NCBI GenBank assembly: GCA_903929755.1
Contig: CAIYVZ010000163.1
Span: 1-64,000 of the forward strand
Reading direction: 5' to 3'
Source: an uncultured Acidobacteriia bacterium
GTDB taxonomy: Bacteria; Acidobacteriota; Terriglobia; Bryobacterales; Bryobacteraceae
Length of the DNA: 64,000 nt
Position numbers and translations under genes: made by a program
Notes under the pieces: generated by a model
What the model saw: only the letters and a program-made list of their open reading frames with translations
Database searches by the model: none
What the model was told of the DNA's origin: nothing
Part shown: positions 40,360 through 50,624 of the stretch, in pieces
Layout of the letters: each line of letters opens with the position of its first letter
How positions within the stretch are numbered: the first letter of the stretch is position 1

Positions 40360-42720
40360 CTATTTGATCCGGATTGGTGCTGCCTGCAGTTTCAGGTCAC
40401 GTACCGGCTTGGCTTCAACCACTTTCTTCCGAATTTCGAAGCTGGCCGGTGGAACGGGAGATGTTGCATTTGCGTCTGCCGCGAGATTGGCTGCCGATAC
40501 CAGCTCGAAGCCTTCGGGGAGAGTCTTTTCGTCGAGAGTGATCTCATAGTGACCCTCCTTCAGGTTGGAGAAGGCGAAGGTTCCATCGGCATACGGCGTC
40601 GTATAAGAAGAACCGCCCTTTAGTCTGAGGACAACGTTCTCAAGATCCGCGCCCGTCGGCCCGAGAACGCGCCCTTTGATCCCGGCGAGGCGATAAACAG
40701 AAAAATCTGCCCGAACGAGGCTCCGGGGGGCCACCAGGGCCTTCGCCGCAACTTTCTCGCCGGGTTCGTAGTCGGTTGGCAGTTGTTCCATGTTCAACGC
40801 AATCTCATGGCTGCCCTCGGCAACCTCAGTGAACGCATAGTATCCGCCGGCATCGCTGACAGTGGTGCGATTCCGGTCAATGCTGATCGATACGCCAGCG
40901 GCAGGGCGCGGTCCCGCCAGGGACATTTCCATCACCATGCCACGGACTGTTCCCACCAGGGGTACCCGCGCCGCTGCATACTGGGCCAGGCCGCCGGACT
41001 CCGTGACTTTCTTACCCCAGTGCAGTTCCCGGGTCATCCGGAACAGAAGACTCCACTGGTTGATTGCCGCCAGTTGTGTGTTCGCTCCAATGCCGGTATT
41101 TCCAAACAGGAAGGCGTTTTCCGGATTCAGAAACGTATTCAGTTTGTTGCGGAAGGCTTCGGCTTCCAGTCGCCAACCCCGGGAAAGAGGCGCTGTGACA
41201 CCGATAACCGTCGTATTGAATGTGCTGGTGCTGAAGACGCTCTGGTTGAGGACATCACTCCCCAGGTCAACATTTCCGTGGAAATTCACGCCGTGCCAGG
41301 AACCCGCGAGAGAACCGCGGTAGAACACGGTGGTCCGATTCTGCACCGACTCTGACTGCTGAAGCCGTGCGGAAAAACCGGCCGAGAGCCACTTCCACGC
41401 AAAAGTATCACCCGCTTCTGTAAGTCGCTGGTGCTGCAGTTCCCCGTTATTGTTGAGCTTCAGGTCAGTGAGAGAAACACGCAGATTGTGACGGCCAACG
41501 GGGCGATTCAGAGAGACGCTCACCTGCTGGTTATTCGACGGCAGTACTTCTGCATTCGACAGGGTTTGCTGTAGCTGAATAGTTGAGACGGACCCGGAGG
41601 CACTGAAATGCCATGGCAGGGTAAGAGAGAGTCCGCCACCGTAACCTTTGCTGTGAAAAGTAACCAGCTCCGGATTGGCTTCGAGGTTGTTCGAGTAGAT
41701 ATTTCCGGAGCCGTACAGGTCCAGCCAGCCGAACGGGCGAAAGTGGGCTTCTGCGTAAGGACCTTCGCGGTCACCTGCGAAGAGGCCCAGAAGAGGCATG
41801 TATGAGGCACTCTGCCGGACGTAGTTTGCCTTAATGGTGACTTTGTCCGATTCCCAGGATGGGCCTGCAAAGAATGACAGAGGCGCCGCGTTTGCCGGGG
41901 CGACGTCAGTGCCGGCAGTTGCGGCCGGGGAGGTAGCCCGTGAAAGGCTGAGTTCAGAATAGAACTTCAGGCCATGCGTGCCGGTGCCGGGAATAATCGT
42001 GTAGCTGGATTCTGCCTGCAGACTATCGGCGCTAAGGAAACTATGGCCGGGCAGACTCCACGCGCTTTTGCGCCCAAAGACAGCCTCGGAAGTAGTCAGG
42101 TGAAGGTACCGGACACCCACCTCCCACCGGTCGCTCAGCTTCTGATGCATCGTTGCACCCAGCACCGTTTGTGGCAGCAGGGTGCGGTAAGGTATGCGCG
42201 GCCCCCCCAGCACAGACTCTTTGCCGGCGAACAACTGGTAGGTTCGATTCGCGCGCTTCATTACGATTCGTGCTCCCCGCGCGGAGATCTCAGGGCGGTA
42301 CACGTTATTGAAGGGACTCTCAGTCAGGCTGGAAGCGAACTTAAAGTCGCCTCCCGTGAGATCCCAGTGCCAGCCCCACCGGGCAAGCCCCTCCACGCCC
42401 AGGTAGATGTTGCCACTATGGAAACCGTTTGAACCATAGCCTTCCAGGCCGGCTTTCAGCAGGCCGAGGCCCGGGATGAACATAGCTGTAGTGCCGGCCA
42501 TCCCGGAGGTCCCCAGCAACGCAGTTCCCGCAGCAGCTGCGTAGTAGCCCTGGAGTGCCACCTGGGCCTCACCGCTAAACTCCCTTGATGGGGTGATTGC
42601 GGCGTTCTGGTCCTTGCTGGTGTCAGCCACTTGCGCAAAAACAGGTGCCGAGCAGATCATGAGCGGCAAAAGGGCCAGTCTCAATAAGTTGGCGCCGCGG
42701 GATGGGCAGGATAAGTACAT
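40360..42720 (-). CDS. Usher-like outer-membrane barrel with C-terminal Ig-like domains
   Basis: 786 aa with a signal peptide (LALLPLMICSAPVFAQ). Residues about 75-610 alternate aromatic and polar residues like a large beta-barrel (LYGSGNIYSNNLEA, FYRGSLAGSWHGVNFHGNVDLGS, WRLEAEAFRNKLNTFL). The C-terminal 170 residues form two carboxypeptidase-regulatory-like sandwiches (VRGMVMEMSLAG, TTVSDAGGYYAFTEVAEGSHEIAL; IKGRVLGPTGADLENVVLRL, ADGTFAFSNLKEGHYEITL). Position after five fibre subunits and a chaperone, size and layout (barrel followed by two C-terminal sandwiches) are those of a fimbrial usher, but I cannot match it to a classical PapC-type family, so the usher role is inference. Confidence 0.62.
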   Translation of the reverse strand: MYLSCPSRGANLLRLALLPLMICSAPVFAQVADTSKDQNAAITPSREFSGEAQVALQGYYAAAAGTALLGTSGMAGTTAMFIPGLGLLKAGLEGYGSNGFHSGNIYLGVEGLARWGWHWDLTGGDFKFASSLTESPFNNVYRPEISARGARIVMKRANRTYQLFAGKESVLGGPRIPYRTLLPQTVLGATMHQKLSDRWEVGVRYLHLTTSEAVFGRKSAWSLPGHSFLSADSLQAESSYTIIPGTGTHGLKFYSELSLSRATSPAATAGTDVAPANAAPLSFFAGPSWESDKVTIKANYVRQSASYMPLLGLFAGDREGPYAEAHFRPFGWLDLYGSGNIYSNNLEANPELVTFHSKGYGGGLSLTLPWHFSASGSVSTIQLQQTLSNAEVLPSNNQQVSVSLNRPVGRHNLRVSLTDLKLNNNGELQHQRLTEAGDTFAWKWLSAGFSARLQQSESVQNRTTVFYRGSLAGSWHGVNFHGNVDLGSDVLNQSVFSTSTFNTTVIGVTAPLSRGWRLEAEAFRNKLNTFLNPENAFLFGNTGIGANTQLAAINQWSLLFRMTRELHWGKKVTESGGLAQYAAARVPLVGTVRGMVMEMSLAGPRPAAGVSISIDRNRTTVSDAGGYYAFTEVAEGSHEIALNMEQLPTDYEPGEKVAAKALVAPRSLVRADFSVYRLAGIKGRVLGPTGADLENVVLRLKGGSSYTTPYADGTFAFSNLKEGHYEITLDEKTLPEGFELVSAANLAADANATSPVPPASFEIRKKVVEAKPVRDLKLQAAPIRIK

Positions 42721-42789
42721 CAGGCTCTCTGATTATTTCGGGGGAAGACGTAAAGGGCTTTTGCTGCGTCACCTCCGGAATGAAGCAGG

Positions 42790-43716
42790 TTATCGGGGAG
42801 CTCCCGCCTGGCCGGATGCAGATTGTGTACCGACCTCGGCTTTGAGAACCTCTGCGGCCGCGGCTGGCGGGTCAATTACGATCTCCACATGACCCCGCTG
42901 CGACTCTTTCAGACCAATGTCGACCTGCGCGCGAAGCTGGTACCTGCCGGGTGCCAGGGCACTCTTCAGCGGGAACAGAATCCGCTGGTCCCGTTCACGC
43001 AGCACCGGTAGTGAAGGAAAATCAAACGAGGACACCACCTTACCTGCGTCGTCCTGCAATTCCAGTTTGCCGGACGGACGGAAGTACATGCGACCTCTGT
43101 TTTCCACTACTGCGACTGCCTGAAACGCCTGATCAGCTTCTTTCGAGCCGGGTATGCGTTCCAGCGTCAACTGCTTGAGGCCGCCACTGACAGGGGGGGC
43201 GCCGACCTGAACATAAACAGTCGAGACGATCCGAACCGCCATGCGCATCCCGACACCTTCGCTGACAGCCTCCGCCGAGGGCAGCGTTGTAAAGCCAGCA
43301 GCGCATGCGTAGCTGCCCTCCGCGACATCAGCCGGCAGACGCAGAGAATACCGAATATTGAGAAAGCCTTCTTTGTCCAGTTCAATCTCGGTCGGATTCA
43401 GGGTCAGCCAGTTCTTGCAGGAGACGCGAGCCTCGGCCGGCAAATCCCGCTCGAACTGAGGTGTGGCCTTGTCATCGACCTGAAAGTCGAGCACTTCGCC
43501 CCGGACACGCAGTTTTTCTCCAGCGCCGCTGCTTAGTTTCAGAGTGTTCGAATAGACCTGTCCGGCCACCATCTTGATCTCTACTCTCATTGGTGCGAGC
43601 CCGAGACCCACGCGGGGGTCGGCGGCGGGTGCGGGCAGCAACTGGGCCGAACCCAGGGAAGCCAGGCTCAGCAGTGCCGAACAAGTAAGAAGAACTGTGA
43701 CAAATGTTGTTTTCAT
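42790..43716 (-). CDS. Periplasmic pilus-chaperone-like protein
   Basis: 308 aa with a signal peptide (about 1-24). It begins LGLAPMRVEIKMVAGQVYSNTLKL, the usual first Ig strand of fimbrial chaperones, followed by an extended N-terminal Ig domain and a second sandwich (AFQAVAVVENRGRMYFRPSGKLELQDDAG, LPVLRERDQRILFPLKSALAPGRYQLRAQVD). The layout recalls PapD-like or DUF916-type assembly chaperones. Lying between the subunits and the barrel, it most likely caps fibre subunits in the periplasm. Confidence 0.68.
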   Translation of the reverse strand: MKTTFVTVLLTCSALLSLASLGSAQLLPAPAADPRVGLGLAPMRVEIKMVAGQVYSNTLKLSSGAGEKLRVRGEVLDFQVDDKATPQFERDLPAEARVSCKNWLTLNPTEIELDKEGFLNIRYSLRLPADVAEGSYACAAGFTTLPSAEAVSEGVGMRMAVRIVSTVYVQVGAPPVSGGLKQLTLERIPGSKEADQAFQAVAVVENRGRMYFRPSGKLELQDDAGKVVSSFDFPSLPVLRERDQRILFPLKSALAPGRYQLRAQVDIGLKESQRGHVEIVIDPPAAAAEVLKAEVGTQSASGQAGAPR

Positions 43717-43770
43717 TGAATAAACTCTCTTCGTATCTGTGAAACGTAAGCTCTGTCGGTTCCTGCAGTC

Positions 43771-44310
43771 TCAGCTCGCGCTGATCGTGAACGTGACTGT
43801 AGCGCTGTAGGCACCCGCCTTATAAGCAGGATCATTACTTAGAGTCCAGTTCACTGTGCCCGTATTACCGTTGGTTAGTGATCTGGCATCGGGTCCGAAG
43901 GTGGCAACGCCGGTTGCCGTTCCGGAAGAGGCCTGGGTACCGGCTGTGCAGGCGGTGACGCTGCCATTGGCCCCGGGAGTACTGACCGCGCAGGCATAAG
44001 TCAGGGTATCTCCCGGAGTGGGAGGGGCGGCAACAGAAGGTCCACCTTGAGGCGAAAAATCAGTCGTCACCTGCAACGTAATCATTCCGCTGATAATAGT
44101 GCGGATTCTGTATGTCAGGTTTGTCGTCCCGGAGTAACTGGCAAAACTGGTTCCAACGCTGCTCAGGACTGTGCCGTTGCCGACAGTCAGCGAGGCTTCG
44201 GGCCCCACCGTCACGGCCAGGGTCGTGCTGCCGGTGGTTGACTGAGCGTGGGCCAGGCCCGCACAAACAAGTGCCAGGGTGAGCGCGGTCCTGATGGTGG
44301 ATGTCTGCAT
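43771..44310 (-). CDS. Fibre-subunit (pilin-like) protein A
   Basis: 179 aa from the ATG at 44310 (signal peptide MQTSTIRTALTLALVCAGLAHAQ). The mature protein is Ser/Thr/Gly rich and all-beta: TLAVTVGPEASLTVGNG, SFASYSGTTNLTYRIRT, VTTDFSPQGGPSV, FGPDARSL, and a conserved C-terminus AYSATVTFTISAS. It shares the F-x-x-Y-S/T-G, SDF-P-x-GGP and Y-x-x-TVTFTIS blocks with the proteins at 45014 and 45633. The C-terminal beta strand resembles that of chaperone-usher subunits. Confidence 0.68.
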   Translation of the reverse strand: MQTSTIRTALTLALVCAGLAHAQSTTGSTTLAVTVGPEASLTVGNGTVLSSVGTSFASYSGTTNLTYRIRTIISGMITLQVTTDFSPQGGPSVAAPPTPGDTLTYACAVSTPGANGSVTACTAGTQASSGTATGVATFGPDARSLTNGNTGTVNWTLSNDPAYKAGAYSATVTFTISAS

Positions 44311-44359
44311 GGTCTTTCTGTTAGTCCGGTGAACAGTCGTTACGCCCGAGGCGTCGCGG

Positions 44360-44956
44360 TCATTGTGCAATCAGGTTGTAGGTGATGTTTAGCGGGCAGG
44401 AGTTTGGAATAAAGCGCCACGAGTCTTCCAGCTGGTAAGCCAGCGTCACACTGTAACTGGCGGCCTGGGTTAGTGGTTCTCCGCCGCCGGCCACAACCTG
44501 TCCTGATGAAGAAGGTAAAGAAACAAAGCTGCCGGTGCTGCAGCTGGCACTCGCAGGGCTTCCGCCACCGCTGGCACTTGCGGAGACACACCGGACGGAT
44601 ATCGCACTGGCAGGCACGGTGGAGCAGCCCTGAAAGCTGCCGGACCCCGCTCCCACGCTGAGAGACCAACTGCCTCCCGGGCAAGCTCCGGGGCAGGTCG
44701 CCGGGTTGATCGTGAAACTGACAGTTGCTGTACTGCTCCCGGGGATTGTGCTTCCCGGGGTTGTCGCATTAAAAGAAATCAGACCCGGCCATACGGAAAA
44801 AGCAGGGATTGTGGCTGGCCCCGGAGTTACTACGGAACTAACGATACGGGGACGAAGGCCCTGCCCAGGCTTCTGAGCCTGAGCAGGAGCTACTGTGGCA
44901 ATAGTGATCAGCAATGCTGTGGTGCCTGCTGCCATAAGTATCGTTGCCTTCTTCAT
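44360..44956 (-). CDS. Cysteine-rich secreted subunit of the fibre operon
   Basis: 198 aa from the ATG at 44956 with AAGGACAT upstream. A signal peptide precedes a beta-rich domain with several cysteines (CPGACPGGSW, QGCST, RCVSA, SCSTG, NSCPLN) that could form disulfides. It lacks the SDF-GGP block of its neighbours but ends with a similar alternating strand (YSVTLAYQLED, ITYNLIAQ). Probably a minor or adaptor subunit of the same fibre. Confidence 0.55.
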   Translation of the reverse strand: MKKATILMAAGTTALLITIATVAPAQAQKPGQGLRPRIVSSVVTPGPATIPAFSVWPGLISFNATTPGSTIPGSSTATVSFTINPATCPGACPGGSWSLSVGAGSGSFQGCSTVPASAISVRCVSASASGGGSPASASCSTGSFVSLPSSSGQVVAGGGEPLTQAASYSVTLAYQLEDSWRFIPNSCPLNITYNLIAQ

Positions 44957-45013
44957 ATGTCCTTCTAACCGCACAGCCAGGTCTATGTATTTCGAAACGC
45001 TCGCACAGGTTGA

Positions 45014-45547
45014 CTAGGAAGCGGAGATCGTGTAGGTCACGGTCGCCGTGTAGGAGCCGGTCTGGTAGAGAGGATCGTTGCTGAGAACCCACGCGGTGGA
45101 GCCACTGTTACCGGCCTTGACGGAGTGCGCATCCGAACCAAACGAAGCCACTGAAGTCGTAGAGGCCGTGGAGATGGTCTGTTGAGCGGCTGCGGTGCCG
45201 GGAGCCGCAACGGTCGCAGTGTACTTCAGTGTGTCCGAGGCTGTGACAGGAGAGGCAACGGAAGGACCGCCGGCCGGACTGAAGTCCGAAGTGACCTTGG
45301 CGACGATGCTGCCGGTACCACTGGCAGCGCCCGTGCGGATGAAGTAGGTGAACGTGTTGTTGCCCGTATAGTCAGCGAAGTTCGTTCCCACCGACGTGAG
45401 CGTGACGTTGCTGTTGATAACGAGGGCGGCTTCGGCGGCCACAGTCACACTGACAGTGGCAGTCGGAGCTGTTGTGCCGACCTGGGCGAAGGCGATGGCG
45501 CCCGCGAAAAACAATCCAAGAGAAGCTTTCTTAATCGTCGAATACAT
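45014..45547 (-). CDS. Fibre-subunit (pilin-like) protein B
   Basis: 177 aa from the ATG at 45547, with AAGGA upstream. A signal peptide (MYSTIKKASLGLFFAGAIAFA) leads to the same fold as protein A: VSVTVAAEAALVIN, NFADYTGNNTFTYFIRTG, KVTSDFSPAGGPSVASP, FGSDAHSV, WVLSNDPLYQTGSYTATVTYTISAS. It has no cysteine, a composition typical of a major structural subunit. Confidence 0.68.
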   Translation of the reverse strand: MYSTIKKASLGLFFAGAIAFAQVGTTAPTATVSVTVAAEAALVINSNVTLTSVGTNFADYTGNNTFTYFIRTGAASGTGSIVAKVTSDFSPAGGPSVASPVTASDTLKYTATVAAPGTAAAQQTISTASTTSVASFGSDAHSVKAGNSGSTAWVLSNDPLYQTGSYTATVTYTISAS

Positions 45548-45632
45548 GTTGTTGGTTTCCTTTTGTGTTTCTGTTGTAGAAGCCCTGGTGGGCGGGTTAT
45601 TGAAGAGCAACAGCGAAATCAATGTTGTCGCA

Positions 45633-46151
45633 TCAATTTGCGCTGATGGTAAACGTTACCGTCCCCGAGTATGAGCCAGCCTTAAAAGCAGGATCGTTCT
45701 TCAGAGACCATTGAACCGATGCGGTGTCCCCCGCAAGCGAGGAACGGGCATCCGGCCCAAAACTTGTGACCGTCGTCTGGGTCGTCGTCGAGGCAGTTGC
45801 CTGACCTGTACAGGGCGTCGCAGCCCCTCCGTTTGTGGGGGTGTTCGCAGTACAGGAGTAAGTCAGGTGCCCACTGGCAGCCAGCGGTCCACCCGCCGGC
45901 CGGAAATCGTTGGTAATCTTCATCTGGATGCTGCCACTTCCACCTACCTGAGAGGTCCGGATGTAGTAGGTCAAAGTGGTAACGCCGCTGAAGTCGCCAA
46001 ACGCGGTACCACCTTTCGTCAGAGAAGGAGTAGATGAAACAATAAGACCCGCATTCGGCCCCAGATTGAGGTACCCCTGAGCCGAGGCCTGACCGTATAC
46101 GGCGGACACGGCGGCCAAACACATTGTCAGAGCGGGCAGAAGTTGTCGCAT
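45633..46151 (-). CDS. Fibre-subunit (pilin-like) protein C
   Basis: 172 aa with a signal peptide (MRQLLPALTMCLAAVSAVYGQ). It carries the common blocks FGDFSGVTTLTYYIRTS, KITNDFRPAGGPLA, FGPDARSS, WSLKNDPAFKAG and SYSGTVTFTISAN. Two cysteines (TYSC, ATPC) may bond. Its start is two bases past the stop of the gene at 46153, so the two are tightly coupled. Confidence 0.66.
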   Translation of the reverse strand: MRQLLPALTMCLAAVSAVYGQASAQGYLNLGPNAGLIVSSTPSLTKGGTAFGDFSGVTTLTYYIRTSQVGGSGSIQMKITNDFRPAGGPLAASGHLTYSCTANTPTNGGAATPCTGQATASTTTQTTVTSFGPDARSSLAGDTASVQWSLKNDPAFKAGSYSGTVTFTISAN

Positions 46152-46152
46152 G

Positions 46153-46713
46153 TCAAATCCCGCTTATCGTAAACTGCAAATTCGTCGTGTAGAACCCGGT
46201 CCGGTATTTGGGGTCATCGGGAAGAAAGAAGCTCATCGTCGCGCTGTTTGGATCTCCGTTGCTGCAGGGAGAGCCGCCACCGGTACAGGCCATGGCGGGG
46301 AGCGTAACCACGCGTGTTGCAGAAACGGTGCTTACCGTTTGGACACCGGTGCAACCAGTCCCCAGCGTTGGCCCTGCGCAAGTGTACGTCAGGACGGGAC
46401 CGCTGGCGATAGCCGGCCCGCCTGCGGGGGCAAAATCCGAGGTGGCCTTCACGGTGATTCCCGCTGTTGTCGAGGCCGCTCCTGTTCTTGCCTGGTACAG
46501 GAGGGTCAGATTGGCGGTATATCCGGTGAAGCGTCCAGAACTGATAAAGAGGCTTCCACTTTTCGTAAGGGTGAAACTGTAACTTGACGTCGAAAACGAG
46601 GCCGCCGGAGAAATATTGACCTGAAGTGTCTGACTCGCCGAAGCGGTTGCAGCAGATAAGCTGGTTCCGGTCAGGAGGAGGCACAAAGCGGCTATGGTTC
46701 TCGGCGGGTGCAT
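46153..46713 (-). CDS. Fibre-subunit (pilin-like) protein D, first gene of the operon
   Basis: 186 aa with a signal peptide (MHPPRTIAALCLLLTGTSLSAA). It shares RFTGYTANLTLLYQARTG, KATSDFAPAGGPAI and a C-terminal strand FYTTNLQFTISGI with the other subunits, but is the most divergent and has four cysteines (YTCAG, GTGC, AMAC, SPC). Being first in the operon it may be the major or the anchoring subunit. Confidence 0.62.
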   Translation of the reverse strand: MHPPRTIAALCLLLTGTSLSAATASASQTLQVNISPAASFSTSSYSFTLTKSGSLFISSGRFTGYTANLTLLYQARTGAASTTAGITVKATSDFAPAGGPAIASGPVLTYTCAGPTLGTGCTGVQTVSTVSATRVVTLPAMACTGGGSPCSNGDPNSATMSFFLPDDPKYRTGFYTTNLQFTISGI

Positions 46714-47368
46714 GTATTTGTTTTCGTTCGGAAGTCTTCTAATGGCAGGTCGCTGGCCAAAGAGTCGAGAGATCTTGCCTGTGGGTTGGTCAGTTGGGCG
46801 AGATATGGTGGTTATGCATTTACTTACAATGAGTTAGATATAGTTCCAGTACCTACAAATGCTGGGCCTCAGGCGGTTGAATTCCCCCCCTGCACCCAAG
46901 GCCAGCTACTCCACAGGGACGCCTTCCGCAGGCCAATAGCATCTCAAAGAGGAACAGTATTCCGTTTCGAGATGTTCTCTCAGGTTCGCAGGGAGAATAG
47001 CCTGTCAGTTTTAGTCTCCGGGGACGGAGAACAGGCCGGAACGAGCGGGTGGCCGGTGGTGGTAGTGGTGTTACGGCGCATTGTAAGCGCCAGGGGGACA
47101 GAGGGGCACCCGGCGCGGACGGAGTTGCGCGTGCCTGTCCGGGAGATCGGGCGCGCAGAGTCGAGGCGGTATGAGACAGGGAACGTGGCCGTGCGCAGGC
47201 AAATCTCGATCACCGCTTTGGTGCGGGAAAAACCAGTCCCCACAAGCTGCCGTCCGGTTCGTCCGCCACTCCGGCGCGTTGCCCGTTCCAGAAATACGGG
47301 CCATTACTTCCGTGCAAAAGGTGGAGTCTTGGGAGGTTACAAGGATACTGAAGCGGGCTTTTGTGCGA
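46714..47368. other. Upstream region of the fibre operon, no recognisable gene
   Basis: The first 150 bases include an AT-rich stretch (about 46805-46862), unusual for this GC-rich window, and are the likely promoter zone of the fibre operon. The long + strand frame here has no family resemblance and I do not call it. Confidence 0.45.
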
Positions 47369-47788
47369 TCAGTTGATGCTGTGGAAACCCGCCACGAGCG
47401 TGTGAGGGCATGCGTCGGCTTCATTCATACCTGCAACAAGTTCCTCCAGACGGTGCGCGGTCAAAGAGCCCGCCTTCACCAGTCCGCGAGCGGCGGCCAC
47501 CCGTGTAGGCCACTCCCCGCTGCAGGCCGGCGGACAGGCAAATGTCTCGCAGTTCTGAATAGGCTGCAGACTCTGGTGCGGTGTAGACGGCTCTGACATC
47601 AGCCTCCTCGCACACCATGACGCCTCCCGGCCGAAGCGCCTGGCAAATCGCCCGCCCATACGGAATTGCGAGGTCGCCTGCGCTGCCGCCCACCTTGAAA
47701 CGTAGCCGAGACCGCATCCGAATTCCACGAAATGATGTCTGGGCGCGAACCCGGCGCGGAGCAGCAATTCACGGGTCCGGTCGTCATG
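47369..47788 (-). pseudogene. Decayed class I SAM-dependent methyltransferase
   Basis: Read on the minus strand, one frame gives LLLRAGFAPRHHFVEFGCGLGYVSRWAA (motif I of SAM-binding folds). A second frame continues with IPYGRAICQALRPGGVMVCEEADV and AYSELRDICLSAGLQRGVAYTGG. A return to the first frame gives LVKAGSLTAHRLEELVAG and HTLVAGFHSIN. At least two frameshifts and a deletion between motif I and the LRPGG strand are needed, and a TGA stands two codons before the readable start. Confidence 0.65.
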
Positions 47789-48112
47789 AATTCAACAACG
47801 ATTCCACTCCGCTCGCTTGTGCCACAAGAACGGTCAGGGAGCACCTGCCTTCCACTTTCCCAGGTGACGTGACAGTGCAGTTCAGCCAGGCAAGACGCTG
47901 CCTCAAGGACATTTCCGGAAAGAGCAATCGCCCGGTGCGGGGATTCGTTGAGCGCATTTGGCGCGGCACTGGAGACGGAACACCGGTTGCATAACCCGTC
48001 GGCAGGCCACCGGCATCCGGTCAGCCAGCCGACGGTGTTTGTCCAACGATCCAAATGCCCGCTGCCAACCCGACCGCAATGCGGACATTTTCGCGCTCGG
48101 ATCGTAGCAGGC
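47789..48112. other. Intergenic region without a recognisable gene
   Basis: Flanked by the methyltransferase remnant and the Dabb gene. It may contain the lost 5' part of the methyltransferase, but no conserved frame can be followed. Confidence 0.4.
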
Positions 48113-48478
48113 TTAGTTGGTGATATCGTGCGTGGTGCTTTCCTCGCGCAGCGGCAGATAGATCTTGTACCACTCCTTCTGCGCGGGGCTGTCCACGTAA
48201 TCCTTCAGCGCCTTCTCGTCTTTGAACTCCATCACCAGAGCATGCGTGTAGCCCGCGCCCTGCACCTTGATGGAACGCGTCCACACCCGACTGATCCCGG
48301 AATACGTGTTGGCGATCTTCTCCGCACCCTTCAGAGCACTCGAAATCTGCTCCGGTGTGGTGCCTGCCTTCCACTTGATGGTGACCACGTGGATCACACT
48401 CTTCGGCTGTTCAGCGGCCTGCATCAGACCGGCGGACAGAACGACCGCGACAACCATGGCCAATAATAGTTTCTTCAT
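48113..48478 (-). CDS. Secreted Dabb (stress-responsive A/B barrel) protein
   Basis: 121 aa with a signal peptide (MKKLLLAMVVAVVLSAGLMQAA). VIHVVTIKWKAGTTPEQI, then RVWTRSIKVQGAGYTHALVMEFKDEKALKDYVDSPAQKEW matches the dimeric alpha-beta barrel Dabb family, including the central H/W and Y-x-x-x-P-x-H-x-like end. Function unknown; many members are small exported proteins in acidobacteria. It lies downstream of argG on the same strand. Confidence 0.85.
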   Translation of the reverse strand: MKKLLLAMVVAVVLSAGLMQAAEQPKSVIHVVTIKWKAGTTPEQISSALKGAEKIANTYSGISRVWTRSIKVQGAGYTHALVMEFKDEKALKDYVDSPAQKEWYKIYLPLREESTTHDITN

Positions 48479-48606
48479 AACAGTATGCTTCCCTCCTTCG
48501 CAGTGTAGCGAGCTTACGGATTTGATGTGGTCTGGCCGCTCATGCTGCGATTCCGGCCTCGGCGTGACGGTCTCCGGGCCCAGCCACAGGCCGGTTGAGC
48601 CGGAAC

Positions 48607-50106
<1,500 letters not shown>

Positions 50107-50185
50107 TCATCGCAGCACACCCTTTAGTTGGTGTACGGCTAGTTCGTATACGGGGAAATATACAGGCGAAAGAGGGCGGAGAACC

Positions 50186-50566
50186 CTAAGCTTTCTGCTT
50201 CAGCCAGACCGCGGCGCTCAGCGCGTTCAGTTTCTGTTTGTAGACAGTGGCGGCATCCCCCACCTGGTCTTTTTCGTTGAGCGCCTTATACGCGTGGCCG
50301 GCAACAACGGAGCCGATCGCGTGAACAGCCTCATGGCGGTCCAGACCCTCGTCCATCAGACGCTCCAGCGTCGCGCGGGCAATGAACTCATCCCCCAGCG
50401 CCACCTGGTTCTCCACAACAACATGAAACAGAGCGTGGAGCGTTGCGTTTTTCGGGGGAGGGATACCTGCGTCCGTGTGATATTTCTGCACTTCGAACAC
50501 ACGATCTGCTTCGCTCAGCGAGAGCCAAATGCCGGGGTTGGGATTCTTTTGGGGATCGTACTTCAC
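50186..50566 (-). CDS. DUF1841-like small cytosolic protein
   Basis: 126 aa from a GTG at 50566 without a clear ribosome site. NPGIWLSLSEADRVFEVQKYH, then HALFHVVVENQVALGD, RATLERLMDEGLDRHEAVHAIGSVVAGHAY resembles DUF1841-type proteins, with a conserved H-x-x-x-H-x-x-x-E-N-Q and R-H-E-A-x-H pattern that could bind a metal. Function unknown. The family match is by memory of the pattern and is only moderately sure. Confidence 0.6.
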   Translation of the reverse strand: MKYDPQKNPNPGIWLSLSEADRVFEVQKYHTDAGIPPPKNATLHALFHVVVENQVALGDEFIARATLERLMDEGLDRHEAVHAIGSVVAGHAYKALNEKDQVGDAATVYKQKLNALSAAVWLKQKA

Positions 50567-50624
50567 TAATTATGACTGTACGACATGACGTCTCGAAATG
50601 GCGTTATCATAGGGGGCGAAAACT

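Noticed and set aside
46708-47376. 222-codon + strand frame upstream of the fibre operon
   Set aside because: Composition is like random high-GC translation, without a recognisable domain, and it overlaps the probable promoter region of the operon.
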